Below are positions 55,873 through 64,000 of a stretch of DNA of 64,000 bases, one piece after another (within the stretch, counting starts at the first letter, position 1; each line of letters opens with the position of its first letter). Origin of the DNA: Chroogloeocystis siderophila 5.2 s.c.1 (GTDB lineage Bacteria > Cyanobacteriota > Cyanobacteriia > Cyanobacteriales > Chroococcidiopsidaceae); contig NZ_MRCC01000007.1 of assembly GCF_001904655.1 (NCBI RefSeq), forward strand, positions 186,001 through 250,000. The letters run 5' to 3'. The position numbers and the translations under genes are program-made. The notes under the pieces are model-generated. The model searched no databases. It was not told where the DNA came from and saw only the letters and a program-made list of their open reading frames with translations.

Positions 55873-56418
55873 CTAGCTGATCTGCTTGCGAACTGCCAGA
55901 GGCAGCATAATCATCCAGATTCCGGTAAACAAAAAACTAGTTCCTGCGTAGACTCCCAGTAACCAAGTTGCACTGCTGGGCCATTGATACAGAATTAAGA
56001 CGCTCAGAATTATGGACAGGATGCCACTGAACAATAGCCAAATCCAGTTACCGTCTGGGCGCACTTTAAATGCGGCAATCACCTCTAAGATCCCCTCAAC
56101 CAAAATGAGGCTTCCTAGGACGAGGGTAAAGGTGAGGGCCGCTCCAAAAACATTAGTAATCAGCAAAATCCAGGCGAGGACATAGAAAAGCCCAACCAGT
56201 AGCTTGAGCCAGAAGCCTTTTTGTCTGCGGGATTGAACTGCCTGAACGATCCGAACAATACCTACAATTAACAAAAACCAGGTCAGCGCGATCGCCACTG
56301 CGATCGTGGCAACGAACGGTTCTAAAATTGCTCCAACCCCCAGCAGAACCATCACAACACCTAATGCAATTGACCAGCTTGAGCTTTGTTGAATTTCATC
56401 TGCTGTGTCAGCATTCAT
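55873..56418 (-). CDS. hdeD: HdeD-family (DUF308) membrane protein
   Basis: A 181-residue protein with six membrane helices in three pairs, of the HdeD/DUF308 pattern (WSIALGVVMVLLGVGAILEP, GSLILVEGILEVIAAFKVR, WIWLLFSGILSIILSVLILY). In E. coli HdeD is linked to acid resistance at high density, and homologues occur in transmissible heat-resistance loci. Located between yfdX genes and the ChaB fusion. Confidence 0.92.
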   Translation of the reverse strand: MNADTADEIQQSSSWSIALGVVMVLLGVGAILEPFVATIAVAIALTWFLLIVGIVRIVQAVQSRRQKGFWLKLLVGLFYVLAWILLITNVFGAALTFTLVLGSLILVEGILEVIAAFKVRPDGNWIWLLFSGILSIILSVLILYQWPSSATWLLGVYAGTSFLFTGIWMIMLPLAVRKQIS

Positions 56419-56494
56419 TGTCTGTTTCCCATCAAGTCAAGTAAGGAGCCGTTTGGAATTGATCCAGTTGGTATTGAGTCGAACCCCAGGGAAG

Positions 56495-57265
56495 CTAACT
56501 TGCTTTGCGTTTAGAAAAGATGCCCTTGTCGTCGCGATCGAATAATTGCTTGATGCGCTCCCAGGCTGTTTTTAAAGCATTGGTTTTCTCTGGAGATTCG
56601 CTGAGGGACTGGTTATAGGTTTCCACAAAGGTTTGCTGTGCCTCTTCTGACAAATCCGCCTTGATCTCTGGCGAAATTTGGTCACTGCCCGTCAATTCGC
56701 CTTCTGGCTCATGGGGCAACTGCATATCTGTAATGGCAACTTCTTCACCTCCTGCACTTTGTAAGAGCAGGAAGATCTCGCCTGATTTTTCTTCGGGAAC
56801 TTCTACGACCAGTAAAAATTCACCCGCCTGCACGCGCGTTTGATAAATGGCAGCCTTGTCTTGGGGCATTCCCAATGAGATGAGAGCAGATCCTAACCCT
56901 GCACCCAGCGCCCCGTAGAGGGCACCACTAGTCGCTCCCAGTAAAGCCGCACCGAGTGGTCCTGCTGCTACGACTGCACCTAAAAAGGGAATAAACAGCA
57001 CACCGACCCCAGTAAGTAGGCTTAAAACGGAGCCAAATAGGGAACCATACAGCGCACCGCTGGCCAGACCATCCAAGATTACGTCCTTTTTGGTCAAAAA
57101 ACCAGTAATACGGGCTTCCGATTGGAAGTTGCGTCCAATAATGGAGATACGCTCTTTGGGCACACCGCGATCAAGCAGGCGTTGGACAGCATCCTGTAAC
57201 TTTTTTTCATCTTTGAAGGCAGCGGAAACGCACTTTTCTGGGGGCTTAGCAAATGCTGAAGTCAT
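56495..57265 (-). CDS. DUF1269-like stress protein fused to ChaB domain
   Basis: About 256 residues from ATG 57265 (AGGAG eight bases upstream; a GTG at 57274 overlaps this site). N-terminal part like general-stress or DUF1269 proteins: CVSAAFKDEKKLQDAVQRLL, a Gly/Ala-rich glycine-zipper-like double membrane segment (GALYGSLFGSVLSLLTGVGV, GAALLGATSGALYGALGAGL), then a beta part (AGEFLLVVEVPEE). The C-terminus EIKADLSEEAQQTFVETYNQ...TAWERIKQ matches ChaB, a small cation-transport regulator. The fusion is unusual. Confidence 0.7.
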   Translation of the reverse strand: MTSAFAKPPEKCVSAAFKDEKKLQDAVQRLLDRGVPKERISIIGRNFQSEARITGFLTKKDVILDGLASGALYGSLFGSVLSLLTGVGVLFIPFLGAVVAAGPLGAALLGATSGALYGALGAGLGSALISLGMPQDKAAIYQTRVQAGEFLLVVEVPEEKSGEIFLLLQSAGGEEVAITDMQLPHEPEGELTGSDQISPEIKADLSEEAQQTFVETYNQSLSESPEKTNALKTAWERIKQLFDRDDKGIFSKRKAS

Positions 57266-57304
57266 GATTATCACTCCTGGTAGTTTTAGATATTAAGAGA
57301 ATGA

Positions 57305-57351
57305 ACCACAGAGGCACGGAGGGCACTGAGTTTTTTTGATACCTCTGTGGT
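57305..57351. repeat. Inverted repeat downstream of dnaK
   Basis: ACCACAGAGG (57305-57314) is inverted by CCTCTGTGGT (57342-57351), with an A7 run in the loop on the minus strand. Seven bp after the dnaK stop; it may act as a processing or termination hairpin. A related sequence is at 63185-63223. Confidence 0.5.
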
Positions 57352-57358
57352 GTTGGAG

Positions 57359-59245
57359 TTATTGCTGGTCTACAAAGTCAGCGTCGATAACATCTTCACC
57401 GCTGCTGCTAGTGGAACTGCCACCGTCTGCGGTGCCGCCACTGGCTTGGGAATAGACCGCGCTGCCAATTTGCATGAGTGCCTGCTGAATGTCGTTGGTG
57501 AGGGATTTCATCCGATCGTAGTTTTCTTGCTCGATCGCGGTTCGCAAGTCTTGAATCATCCCTTCCATACGAGTTTTGTCTGCGGCGGGGACTTTGTCGC
57601 CCAAGTCTTTGAGTTGCTTCTCGGCTTGATAAGCAACTGAATCAGCAGTGTTTTTGGTATCAATTTGTTCGCGGCGGCGGCGATCGGCTTCGGCGTTGCG
57701 TTCGGCTTCTTTCACCATCTTCTCGACCTCGGATTTATCGAGTGTCGAAGCCCCAGTGATAGTAATTGATTGCTCTTTGCCACTGGCTTTGTCTTTAGCA
57801 GAGACAGAGAGAATGCCGTTCGCATCAATGTCAAAGGTGACTTCAATTTGGGGTACACCACGCGGTGCGGGAGGAATGCCGTCGAGTCGGAAGGTTCCCA
57901 AGCTCTTGTTGTCCGCTGCCAGCTCCCGCTCCCCTTGCAAGACGTGGATTTCCACATTGGTTTGGCCATCAGCAGCAGTGGAGAAGACTTCCGATTTTTT
58001 CACTGGAATAGTGGTGTTGCGAGGAATAATTTTGGTCATCACGCCACCCAGGGTTTCTACCCCTAGTGACAGTGGTGTGACATCCAATAGCAACACGTCT
58101 TTAACATCGCCTGCCAATACACCCGCTTGGATGGCAGCACCCACAGCAACAACCTCATCCGGGTTCACGCCCTGACACGGTTCTTTTCCAGTCATTTGCC
58201 GGACTAATTGCTGCACCGCCGGAATGCGAGTCGAACCACCCACCAGCACGACTTCATCAATGTCAGACGCCGTTAGCTTAGCATCACGGAGAGCTTGATC
58301 TACAGGTTTGCGGCAGCGATCGAGCAGATCACTACACAATTGCTCAAACTGCGATCGCGTCAGCGTCACATCCAGGTGCTTGGGACCATCCTGGGTGGCG
58401 GTGATAAAGGGTAAATTAATTTGACTTTGAGTGGCTCCTGAGAGTTCAATCTTGGCTTTTTCTGCTGCCTCCGTCAGCCGTTGCAAGGCTTGCTTGTCTT
58501 TACGCAAATCAACGCCCTCATTGCGCTGAAATTCAGTGGCAAGCCAATCCACGATCTTTTTATCGAAGTCATCGCCTCCCAGGTGGGTGTCACCACTAGT
58601 GGATTTAACCTCGAACACGCCATCGCCCACTTCCAAAATGGAGACATCAAACGTGCCGCCCCCCAGGTCAAACACCAGGATGGTTTCATTACTTTTCTTA
58701 TCCAACCCATAGGCCAGTGCTGCCGCCGTCGGTTCGTTGATGATGCGTAGAACTTCAATGCCTGCAATCCGTCCGGCATCTTTGGTAGCTTGCCGTTGCG
58801 AGTCGTTGAAGTACGCTGGAACGGTAATCACTGCTTGTGTAACGGGTTCACCTAAATACTTGCTGGCATCATTCACCAGTTTGCGCAGCACTTCAGCGGA
58901 GATTTCTTCTGGTGCAAATTGCTTTTTCAAAATTGGGCAGTCAAGTTTGACATTGCCATTGCTGTCTCGCAAAACCTTGTAGGAAACCTGTTTGGCTTCC
59001 TCGGTGACTTCATCATACTTGCGTCCAATAAATCGTTTAACCGAGTAAAAAGTATTGTCTGGGTTCATCACCCCCTGCCGTCGGGCAATTTGTCCAACGA
59101 GCTTGTCGCCTGTTTTGGTGAATGCTACAACCGATGGCGTGGTTCGGCTGCCTTCGGCATTAGCAATGACAACGGGTTGTCCTGCTTCCATCACTGCCAC
59201 GCAGGAGTTTGTTGTTCCTAAATCGATGCCAACGACTTTTGCCAT
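57359..59245 (-). CDS. dnaK: Chaperone DnaK
   Basis: A 628-residue Hsp70: [89 protein letters not shown]; substrate domain and lid are complete, ending [11 protein letters not shown]. Strong GGAGG upstream. Canonical length, unlike the Hsp70-like protein at 29737. Likely an additional DnaK, forming a KJM set with CbpA/CbpM in the same island. GrpE is not in the window. No CIRCE element is seen upstream. Confidence 0.96.
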   Translation of the reverse strand: MAKVVGIDLGTTNSCVAVMEAGQPVVIANAEGSRTTPSVVAFTKTGDKLVGQIARRQGVMNPDNTFYSVKRFIGRKYDEVTEEAKQVSYKVLRDSNGNVKLDCPILKKQFAPEEISAEVLRKLVNDASKYLGEPVTQAVITVPAYFNDSQRQATKDAGRIAGIEVLRIINEPTAAALAYGLDKKSNETILVFDLGGGTFDVSILEVGDGVFEVKSTSGDTHLGGDDFDKKIVDWLATEFQRNEGVDLRKDKQALQRLTEAAEKAKIELSGATQSQINLPFITATQDGPKHLDVTLTRSQFEQLCSDLLDRCRKPVDQALRDAKLTASDIDEVVLVGGSTRIPAVQQLVRQMTGKEPCQGVNPDEVVAVGAAIQAGVLAGDVKDVLLLDVTPLSLGVETLGGVMTKIIPRNTTIPVKKSEVFSTAADGQTNVEIHVLQGERELAADNKSLGTFRLDGIPPAPRGVPQIEVTFDIDANGILSVSAKDKASGKEQSITITGASTLDKSEVEKMVKEAERNAEADRRRREQIDTKNTADSVAYQAEKQLKDLGDKVPAADKTRMEGMIQDLRTAIEQENYDRMKSLTNDIQQALMQIGSAVYSQASGGTADGGSSTSSSGEDVIDADFVDQQ

Positions 59246-59605
59246 CGTTTGTTTCCTCCACTATTCCAAATGTCCTAAAACGGTTTATGGCACGATCAAC
59301 GGGGACCTGAAGAGCCTGACTTTAGTTTTTTGGGGTGACTAAAGTTGCGATTACGAACTGAACAGATTTCGTAAGGTAGCTAGACTCTGGTGGCCTTTAG
59401 TTGGAGTTTTAGCTGCAATTTCTCTTCACTAAGCCTTCTCTAAGCAATAGATCCTGTAAATTGATGCCTAGAGAACCACTCTATAAAAGGAGTGTAGAAC
59501 TGATTTCAGATTAAAGGGAATCGGTTTTCCAGATGCAAGAAGTTCCTGTTTCCGATCCCCTTTGTGCAATCAATGAACAAATCACTCAGGATTGAGTGCT
59601 TTAGA
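59246..59605. promoter_or_regulatory. Spacer between hsp20 and dnaK with hairpin
   Basis: A 360-bp non-coding stretch. AAGGGAATCGG (59514-59524) is inverted with one mismatch by CCGATCCCCTT (59552-59562), just past the hsp20 stop on the minus strand: a possible attenuator or terminator without a T run. The rest should hold the dnaK promoter; no CIRCE (TTAGCACTC-N9-GAGTGCTAA) found. Confidence 0.4.
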
Positions 59606-60046
59606 TTAACCCAGGTTCACTTTCACAACCTTGTTCTTTTCTTCTTCAGCCTTCGGTAAGGTGAGTTTTAGAATGCCATCTTTGTACTCAGCCTGAACAT
59701 TGGTATTCTGTACCCGCGCAGGTAATGGAATTATACGCTGGAACTTGCCGTAGCGAAATTCTGTGCGAGTCATTCCTTTTTCTTCCGTTTTTGTTTCTGA
59801 CTTCCGTTCGCCCGTAATTGAAACAGAGTCTGCTGATACTTGCACATCTAGATCTTTCGCATCCATACCTGGGACTTCTAGCTTAAGATGAATCGCATCG
59901 GAAGTTTCCTCCATTTCGGCTGCGGGCACAAAGGTAATGCTATTTCCAGTTTCGCGGGCGGTTGGCATGATCTCGTCAAACAGGCGATTCATCTGCCGTT
60001 GCAATGTATCAATTTCCCGAAACGGTTCCCAACGAACGAGTGCCAT
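59606..60046 (-). CDS. Small heat-shock protein Hsp20
   Basis: A 146-residue alpha-crystallin protein: WEPFREIDTLQRQMNRLFDE, the beta-sandwich LEVPGMDAKDLDVQVSADSV, ITGERK and the family signature FRYGKFQRIIPLPARV...YKDGILKLTLPK. The C-terminal VVKV replaces the usual IxI anchor. Ribosome site AGGAGG before ATG. It is the first minus-strand gene of the island, about 410 bp from the divergent regulator start. Confidence 0.95.
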   Translation of the reverse strand: MALVRWEPFREIDTLQRQMNRLFDEIMPTARETGNSITFVPAAEMEETSDAIHLKLEVPGMDAKDLDVQVSADSVSITGERKSETKTEEKGMTRTEFRYGKFQRIIPLPARVQNTNVQAEYKDGILKLTLPKAEEEKNKVVKVNLG

Positions 60047-60456
60047 AGGAATTTACCTCCTGTAATGTCGATACTTGCAATGTTGTTTATGCGGTCGAAT
60101 GAACTGTATCCAGCGGGTTGTTTACGCTGAATGCTTGAAGCTTTAGGCAGGTAGTCCACTACTGGGGACAGGATTCGCTGAGTTTGTAGTGCAGGCTTTA
60201 GCCTGTCACGACTGAAGTCGTTACTACAAACTACAAATGCTGAATCTGCCATGGTGCTGAACCCAGAAAAGCAGAAATAGGATTTCCTGGAGTTCTGCAC
60301 TGAAGATTCAAATTAAAAATAGGGAAAAAATCTGAGGACTTTCTGAGGATTGGCTGAATTTGCCTCGCTAATTATTAGATTGAAGGGGAAGTGAATCATT
60401 GCTTGGTTTGATCGTAGGAAAATGGAGATAAAGGGTGGTAGGGTGGCGGCAGAACG
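60047..60456. promoter_or_regulatory. Divergent promoter region of the stress island
   Basis: A 410-bp region between hsp20 and the response-regulator gene. It contains the three-way-junction repeat at 60181-60232. No CIRCE or CRP-type operator could be recognised, so regulation may be through the adjacent two-component system. Confidence 0.45.
60181..60232. repeat. Extragenic palindrome predicted to fold as a three-way junction
   Basis: Outer arms AGTTTGTAGT (60181-60190) and ACTACAAACT (60223-60232) are perfectly inverted. Between them sit two perfect hairpins, CAGGCT-TT-AGCCTG (60192-60205) and ACGACT-GA-AGTCGT (60208-60221). Total 52 bp. Resembles dispersed REP-like elements of cyanobacteria. 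Confidence 0.65.
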
Positions 60457-62310
60457 ATGAAACTATTGATTATCGATGACGATCGCGAAACAACTTCTGT
60501 TCTGAGCGCTGTACTGACTGCTCAGCAATTGACGGTGGATGTTGCGCCGGATGCTCAGACGGCACTGGCACTGCTCCAAACAGTTCCCTACGATTTAATT
60601 GTGCTGGATGTGATATTGCCTGATGCAGATGGTATTTCCCTCTGCCGCACGATTCGGCAACAGCAGCAAACTATCCCGATTTTGCTCTTGACGGCGAAGG
60701 ATGCAGTGGGCGATCGCGTGGCTGGGTTAGAAGCAGGAGCAGATGACTATCTCACCAAACCCTACGATTCAGCAGAATTGCTGGCGCGAATTCGGACCTT
60801 GCTGCGACGAGGACAGACCCCTATTACTGAAACCCTGACCTGGGGAGCGTTGCAGGTCGATCCTCAAGCTTGCAGAGTCACCTATCAGGGCAATCCCATT
60901 AAGCTGACCCCCAAAGAATACCGGTTGCTGGAACTCTTTTTGCGCTATCCTCACCGGGTTTTTGATCGCAAAGCATTGCTTGATCACGCCTGGTCAATTG
61001 ACGAATGCCCAGGGGAAGAAGCTGTGACCACCCAAATCCGGGGACTGCGCCGCAAGCTAGAAGCCGCCGGACTGCCCACCGACCCGATCGAAACGCTATA
61101 TGGACTGGGCTATCGCTTACGAGCCTGGCAACCGGATCCGCCCTCCCCGGAACTTGACATTGGAAAACAGGAGGCGATCGCCGCCATTAGGCAAATGTGG
61201 CAGGAGTTTCAAGGACGACTCCAGGAGCAGTTAAGCCTACTGGAAAAAGCAAGCAGCCACTTAGCCAACCAAACGCTAACCCCAACACAACAGCAGCAGG
61301 CCCAGTCCACTGCTCATCGGTTGATCGGTTCCCTCAGCGCTTATGGACAACCAGAGGCAGCAATACTAGCGCGACACATCGAGCAAGGGTTTGCTGCGCC
61401 TCAATCTGCGATCGCCCTTCAATTAACCAGCTTGTTACAGCAACTGCGGCAAGCCACCACCCAACCTTTCTTCGCCAAGGCTCCTGCAAGCTCAACAGCA
61501 TCTCAACCGCCGCTGACCCACCGGATTTTGGCGATTGCCCCTAATCTAACCCTCTTACAACCACTCCAAACCGCAGCACCCAATTGGGGATGTCATCTGG
61601 ACACAGCCACCGACCTCACCAGTGCCCGTCAGCAGCTTTTGACCCAAACGCCCGATGCCATTATTCTCGATCTAGACTTCCCAGATACCCAGAAAACAGG
61701 ACTCACCCTCCTAACCCAGATCAAACGCCTGGGACCTACGCCCGTCCTGATTTTGACCCAGCAAGATAGGTTGCGCGATTCTCCTTCAAAGACGCTGCGC
61801 GATCGCATCACCGTTGCCCGTTTGGGAGCCGATGCCTACTTGCAAAAACCTGCATCTCCCAGCGATATATGGCGCGTCATTCATCGCCTGCTGCACCGCT
61901 TTGATCCCATCACCGCCAAGCTGCTGATTGTAGATGACGATCCCGACCTGCTGACACGATTGCAGACGCAACTGCAACCCTGGGGGTTTCAAGTCACCGG
62001 GCTGAGCGATCCCAGCCAGTTTTGGTCGGTGCTGCAAACAACCCGCCCCGATCTGCTACTGCTAGATGTGTCCATGCCCGAATATAGCGGCATTGACCTG
62101 TGCCGAGTGGTTCGTTGCGATGCCCATTGGTACGCACTGCCTATCCTATTTCTGTCTGCCCATGCCGATGCCAATACGTTGCATAAAGCCCTGTCAGTCG
62201 GAGCCGATGATTACGTCCTCAAGCCGATCGCCGAAGCTGATTTAATTCAGCGAATCTTACAACGCCTGGGACGCACGAGTGCTCTGGAAGGGATGCCCAT
62301 TTTAAGGTAG
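60457..62310 (+). CDS. Multidomain response regulator (REC-wHTH-Hpt-REC-REC)
   Basis: A 617-residue regulator. REC1 1-115 (phospho-Asp51, Lys101), OmpR-type winged helix about 125-225 (LTPKEYRLLELFLRYPHRVF, TLYGLGYRLRAW), Hpt about 240-335 with candidate His287 (STAHRLIGSLSAYG), REC2 about 355-480 (Asp405 in IILDLDFPD), REC3 about 487-605 (Asp537 in LLLLDVSMPEYSG). A phosphorelay within one DNA-binding protein. GC-rich third. It is divergent from hsp20, so it may control the island. Confidence 0.9.
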   Translation: MKLLIIDDDRETTSVLSAVLTAQQLTVDVAPDAQTALALLQTVPYDLIVLDVILPDADGISLCRTIRQQQQTIPILLLTAKDAVGDRVAGLEAGADDYLTKPYDSAELLARIRTLLRRGQTPITETLTWGALQVDPQACRVTYQGNPIKLTPKEYRLLELFLRYPHRVFDRKALLDHAWSIDECPGEEAVTTQIRGLRRKLEAAGLPTDPIETLYGLGYRLRAWQPDPPSPELDIGKQEAIAAIRQMWQEFQGRLQEQLSLLEKASSHLANQTLTPTQQQQAQSTAHRLIGSLSAYGQPEAAILARHIEQGFAAPQSAIALQLTSLLQQLRQATTQPFFAKAPASSTASQPPLTHRILAIAPNLTLLQPLQTAAPNWGCHLDTATDLTSARQQLLTQTPDAIILDLDFPDTQKTGLTLLTQIKRLGPTPVLILTQQDRLRDSPSKTLRDRITVARLGADAYLQKPASPSDIWRVIHRLLHRFDPITAKLLIVDDDPDLLTRLQTQLQPWGFQVTGLSDPSQFWSVLQTTRPDLLLLDVSMPEYSGIDLCRVVRCDAHWYALPILFLSAHADANTLHKALSVGADDYVLKPIAEADLIQRILQRLGRTSALEGMPILR

Positions 62311-62352
62311 GCTGAATATACGAGACTCTGAGTGAGACTCCACACGAGTTAG

Positions 62353-63141
62353 TTACCTACCCATCCGCGTCGAATTCTGATGCTCCAACTCTAGACGCAT
62401 CTGCTCTTGATGATGGGCGATCGCCTCCTGATGCGCCTGATCTCCCGCACTCCCTGCTTTTCGAGAATCTAACTCACTGAAGGCATCCAGGCGACCATAC
62501 AAAATCACTACATCCCCAGGATGAATCACCGTCGAACCCTGAGGTGCCCCAATGTATGCTCCATCAAACCGCTGAATTCCTAGCACCAGCATCCCCTCCT
62601 GATACAGATCAGTTTCCTGCAACGGCTTGTCTGCCAGCCAATCGTCGGGGTCAATTTGCAATTCCATCACCCCATAATCTTCCGCAAGACGCAGCAGGCT
62701 GGCATAATCTCGCGCGTCTAAATGAGTCCAGCGCCGCAGTGCCCACTCCACCCAATGCGAGAGCAAACGACTGACCCAGCGATTCGTTGCCAGCACCCAC
62801 AGCACCGCAATTCCCAGCAAAAGCAACCCCAGCCGAGGCAGCCACTCGCGCGGCCCTGCCACATTAATAAACGTCAACACCAGCGAAGAAATCACCGTAA
62901 TCAGCCCAGCATTACCCAACAGCATCAGCCACATCAAAATACGGCGGCGTACAGGGTGAGCAACCACCAACTCAGATTCACTGGTGGTGAAACCCGAACC
63001 TGTGATGGCAGAATGGGCTTGAAATTTAGCCGCCTCGCGAGATAGCCCAGTCAAGGTCAATGCTTCAGCGGCAATCCGAGTGATCAATAGCGACAGAGTA
63101 ATGGTCAGTAAAACAGATATTAACGCTGCCAAGCAAAACAC
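62353..63141 (-). CDS. Membrane protein with TrkA-C (RCK) domain
   Basis: A 262-residue protein with three N-terminal helices (LAALISVLLTITLSLLITRI, LMLLGNAGLITVISSLVLTF, RLGLLLLGIAVLWVLATN) and a C-terminal RCK_C domain (GMLVLGIQRFDGAYIGAPQG, GDVVILYGRL). SAITGSGFTTSESELVV is like a conserved pore-adjacent motif of this family. Possibly senses ions or ligands. Kef-type antiporters with RCK domains occur in heat-resistance loci, but this is not KefB. Confidence 0.82.
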   Translation of the reverse strand: MFCLAALISVLLTITLSLLITRIAAEALTLTGLSREAAKFQAHSAITGSGFTTSESELVVAHPVRRRILMWLMLLGNAGLITVISSLVLTFINVAGPREWLPRLGLLLLGIAVLWVLATNRWVSRLLSHWVEWALRRWTHLDARDYASLLRLAEDYGVMELQIDPDDWLADKPLQETDLYQEGMLVLGIQRFDGAYIGAPQGSTVIHPGDVVILYGRLDAFSELDSRKAGSAGDQAHQEAIAHHQEQMRLELEHQNSTRMGR

Positions 63142-63184
63142 CTCCTAACTGGGTAGAGGACTCCATAACCTGAAATTTCACCAT

Positions 63185-63223
63185 AGAGATACAGAGCCAC
63201 TCCTCCGTACCCTCAGTATCTCT
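63185..63223. repeat. Inverted repeat related to 57305-57351
   Basis: AGAGATAC (63185-63192) is inverted by GTATCTCT (63216-63223), with CTCCGTACCCTCA in the loop and CTCTGTGGC flanking. Same family as the repeat after dnaK, placed between the TrkA-C gene and the kinase. Confidence 0.4.
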
Positions 63224-63290
63224 GTGGCCCTAAGCCACAATCTTTAGCATACGCTGGGATAGCTTGTAGTCAGCACTTCAGTGCTAAACT

Positions 63291-64000
63291 ATGGAAGAAA
63301 AACCCGCCCATTCCAGGAGCAACATTTTGTCTGAGGGTCGGTTTCATCTTCAGAAGCGATTGGTGAATATGGGATTGCTCGTTGCGATTTTGCTTCTGGG
63401 CAGTACCGGCGTTGTGGCCCTCCTCAATGCCCGCGAGTGGCAAGCCATCCAAAAACAAGTGCAACATACCTACAACCTGTTGCTGACCCTGGAGCAGACA
63501 AAAACCAACCTGAACGGCACAGCGAAAGCGCAGCGAGGCTATCGGTTGACCCAGGGCATCGAGTCTAACTCTAAGATCTTTTTGCAAGACTATCAAACCA
63601 GTGTGCAACAGACGCAGCAAGCCCTGGCGCAACTACAGCAGTTGACGGCAGACAACCCTACCCAGCAAACTCGCCTACAAGAAATCAACACTCTCTGGCA
63701 GCAGTATCAGGCACTCCATCAGTCTCAGGTGGAGCCATCCCTAACGGAGAATCAATCTGAAGCGCGAATCTCCTCTGTGATTCAAACGTCTGATCGCCTC
63801 CAGCGACAAATCTTTGCCCTGCTCAACCAGATGTCCACCACCGAGCAACAGTTGCTGGAACAGCGCATCGCCGTCACTGCCCGCCTGACGCGCACGGCAA
63901 ACCATATTCTAGCGATCGCCTATGGCTTAAGTCTGGTATCCCTGGCGACCATCTATGCCCTACTGCGACGGGAAGCCAGAAAACGACACCAAGCTGAAGC
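63291..64000 (+). CDS. CHASE3-domain sensor kinase (5' part, continues past window)
   Basis: 236 residues visible from ATG 63291. TM1 LVNMGLLVAILLLGSTGVVA (about 24-43), CHASE3 periplasmic helical domain about 50-205 (LNGTAKAQRGYRLTQGIESN typical), TM2 NHILAIAYGLSLVSLATIYA. The stop is beyond the window; a histidine kinase core is expected. Convergent order with the TrkA-C gene. It probably feeds the multidomain regulator at 60457. Confidence 0.82.
   Translation, partial: MEEKPAHSRSNILSEGRFHLQKRLVNMGLLVAILLLGSTGVVALLNAREWQAIQKQVQHTYNLLLTLEQTKTNLNGTAKAQRGYRLTQGIESNSKIFLQDYQTSVQQTQQALAQLQQLTADNPTQQTRLQEINTLWQQYQALHQSQVEPSLTENQSEARISSVIQTSDRLQRQIFALLNQMSTTEQQLLEQRIAVTARLTRTANHILAIAYGLSLVSLATIYALLRREARKRHQAE

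Noticed and set aside
59246-60456. HrcA/CIRCE control of hsp20 and dnaK
   Set aside because: No CIRCE inverted repeat found in either spacer on reading both strands.

Overview
The window reads as chromosomal DNA from a cyanobacterium. It carries many HIP1-type GCGATCGC octamers, a CruA-type lycopene cyclase, a Tab2/Atab2 homologue, a 'short' alpha-glucan phosphorylase, a cyanobacterial-type Orn/Lys/Arg decarboxylase, UvsE, and several small proteins typical of the phylum. Species is not determinable from this stretch alone; a unicellular or Chroococcidiopsis-like lineage is a guess.

Region 1 (about 1-9,100) is an accessory region that I read as a decayed chromosomal integron. At its right end is a frameshifted but recognisable integron integrase (8111-9079, + strand, with the IntI-specific extra domain). 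Immediately upstream of it is a striking chain of alternating palindromes (7859-8103). To its left lie small genes separated by attC-like inverted-repeat sites (1217-1310, 2594-2693, 5243-5334, half-site at 5994, 6450-6549). The genes are a ParDE-like pair, an antitoxin/Doc pair, a GFA-family protein, a ferredoxin-like protein, a methyltransferase and hypotheticals. Embedded here is a single-ORF fusion of an FMN azoreductase-like domain, a SnoaL-like domain and a complete ECF41 sigma factor (3030-4916), plus a TnpB remnant.

Region 2 (9,100-31,300) is mostly ordinary chromosome: mtnP, tab2-like, glgP, avtA, rimM, a GNAT, a permease plus TIGR03943 pair, a periplasmic propeller-like protein, a coiled-coil protein with a perfect CRP box upstream, cruA, a PAP2 phosphatase, a cyclooxygenase-like haem peroxidase, uvsE and a divergent Hsp70.

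Region 3 (31,300-36,100) is a molybdate-uptake locus, modABC on the minus strand. Downstream is a one-base-frameshifted HTH plus PBP-like regulator, then a group II intron that has lost nearly all of its reverse transcriptase, abutting an IS200/IS605-type end.

Region 4 (36,300-47,220) holds a TSUP permease, metF, trpS, ychF and the decarboxylase, interspersed with decaying genes (a B12/radical-SAM-like protein with many lesions, a membrane protein with two in-frame stops, a probable P-type ATPase scrap).

Region 5 (47,400-64,000, running off the right edge) is a compact proteostasis/stress island with higher GC than its neighbours and strong Shine-Dalgarno sequences on several genes. On the minus strand it encodes Hsp20, DnaK, a DUF1269-like/ChaB fusion, HdeD, two YfdX proteins, CbpA, CbpM, a winged-helix protein, ClpB, a coiled-coil protein, a DUF2905 protein and an eRF1-like protein. 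On the other strand is a REC-wHTH-Hpt-REC-REC regulator, followed by a TrkA-C membrane protein and a CHASE3 sensor kinase. The combination Hsp20 + Clp AAA+ + YfdX x2 + HdeD mirrors the transmissible locus of stress tolerance / locus of heat resistance of Proteobacteria, rebuilt here around DnaK-CbpA-CbpM. No tRNA, rRNA or CRISPR array was recognised.
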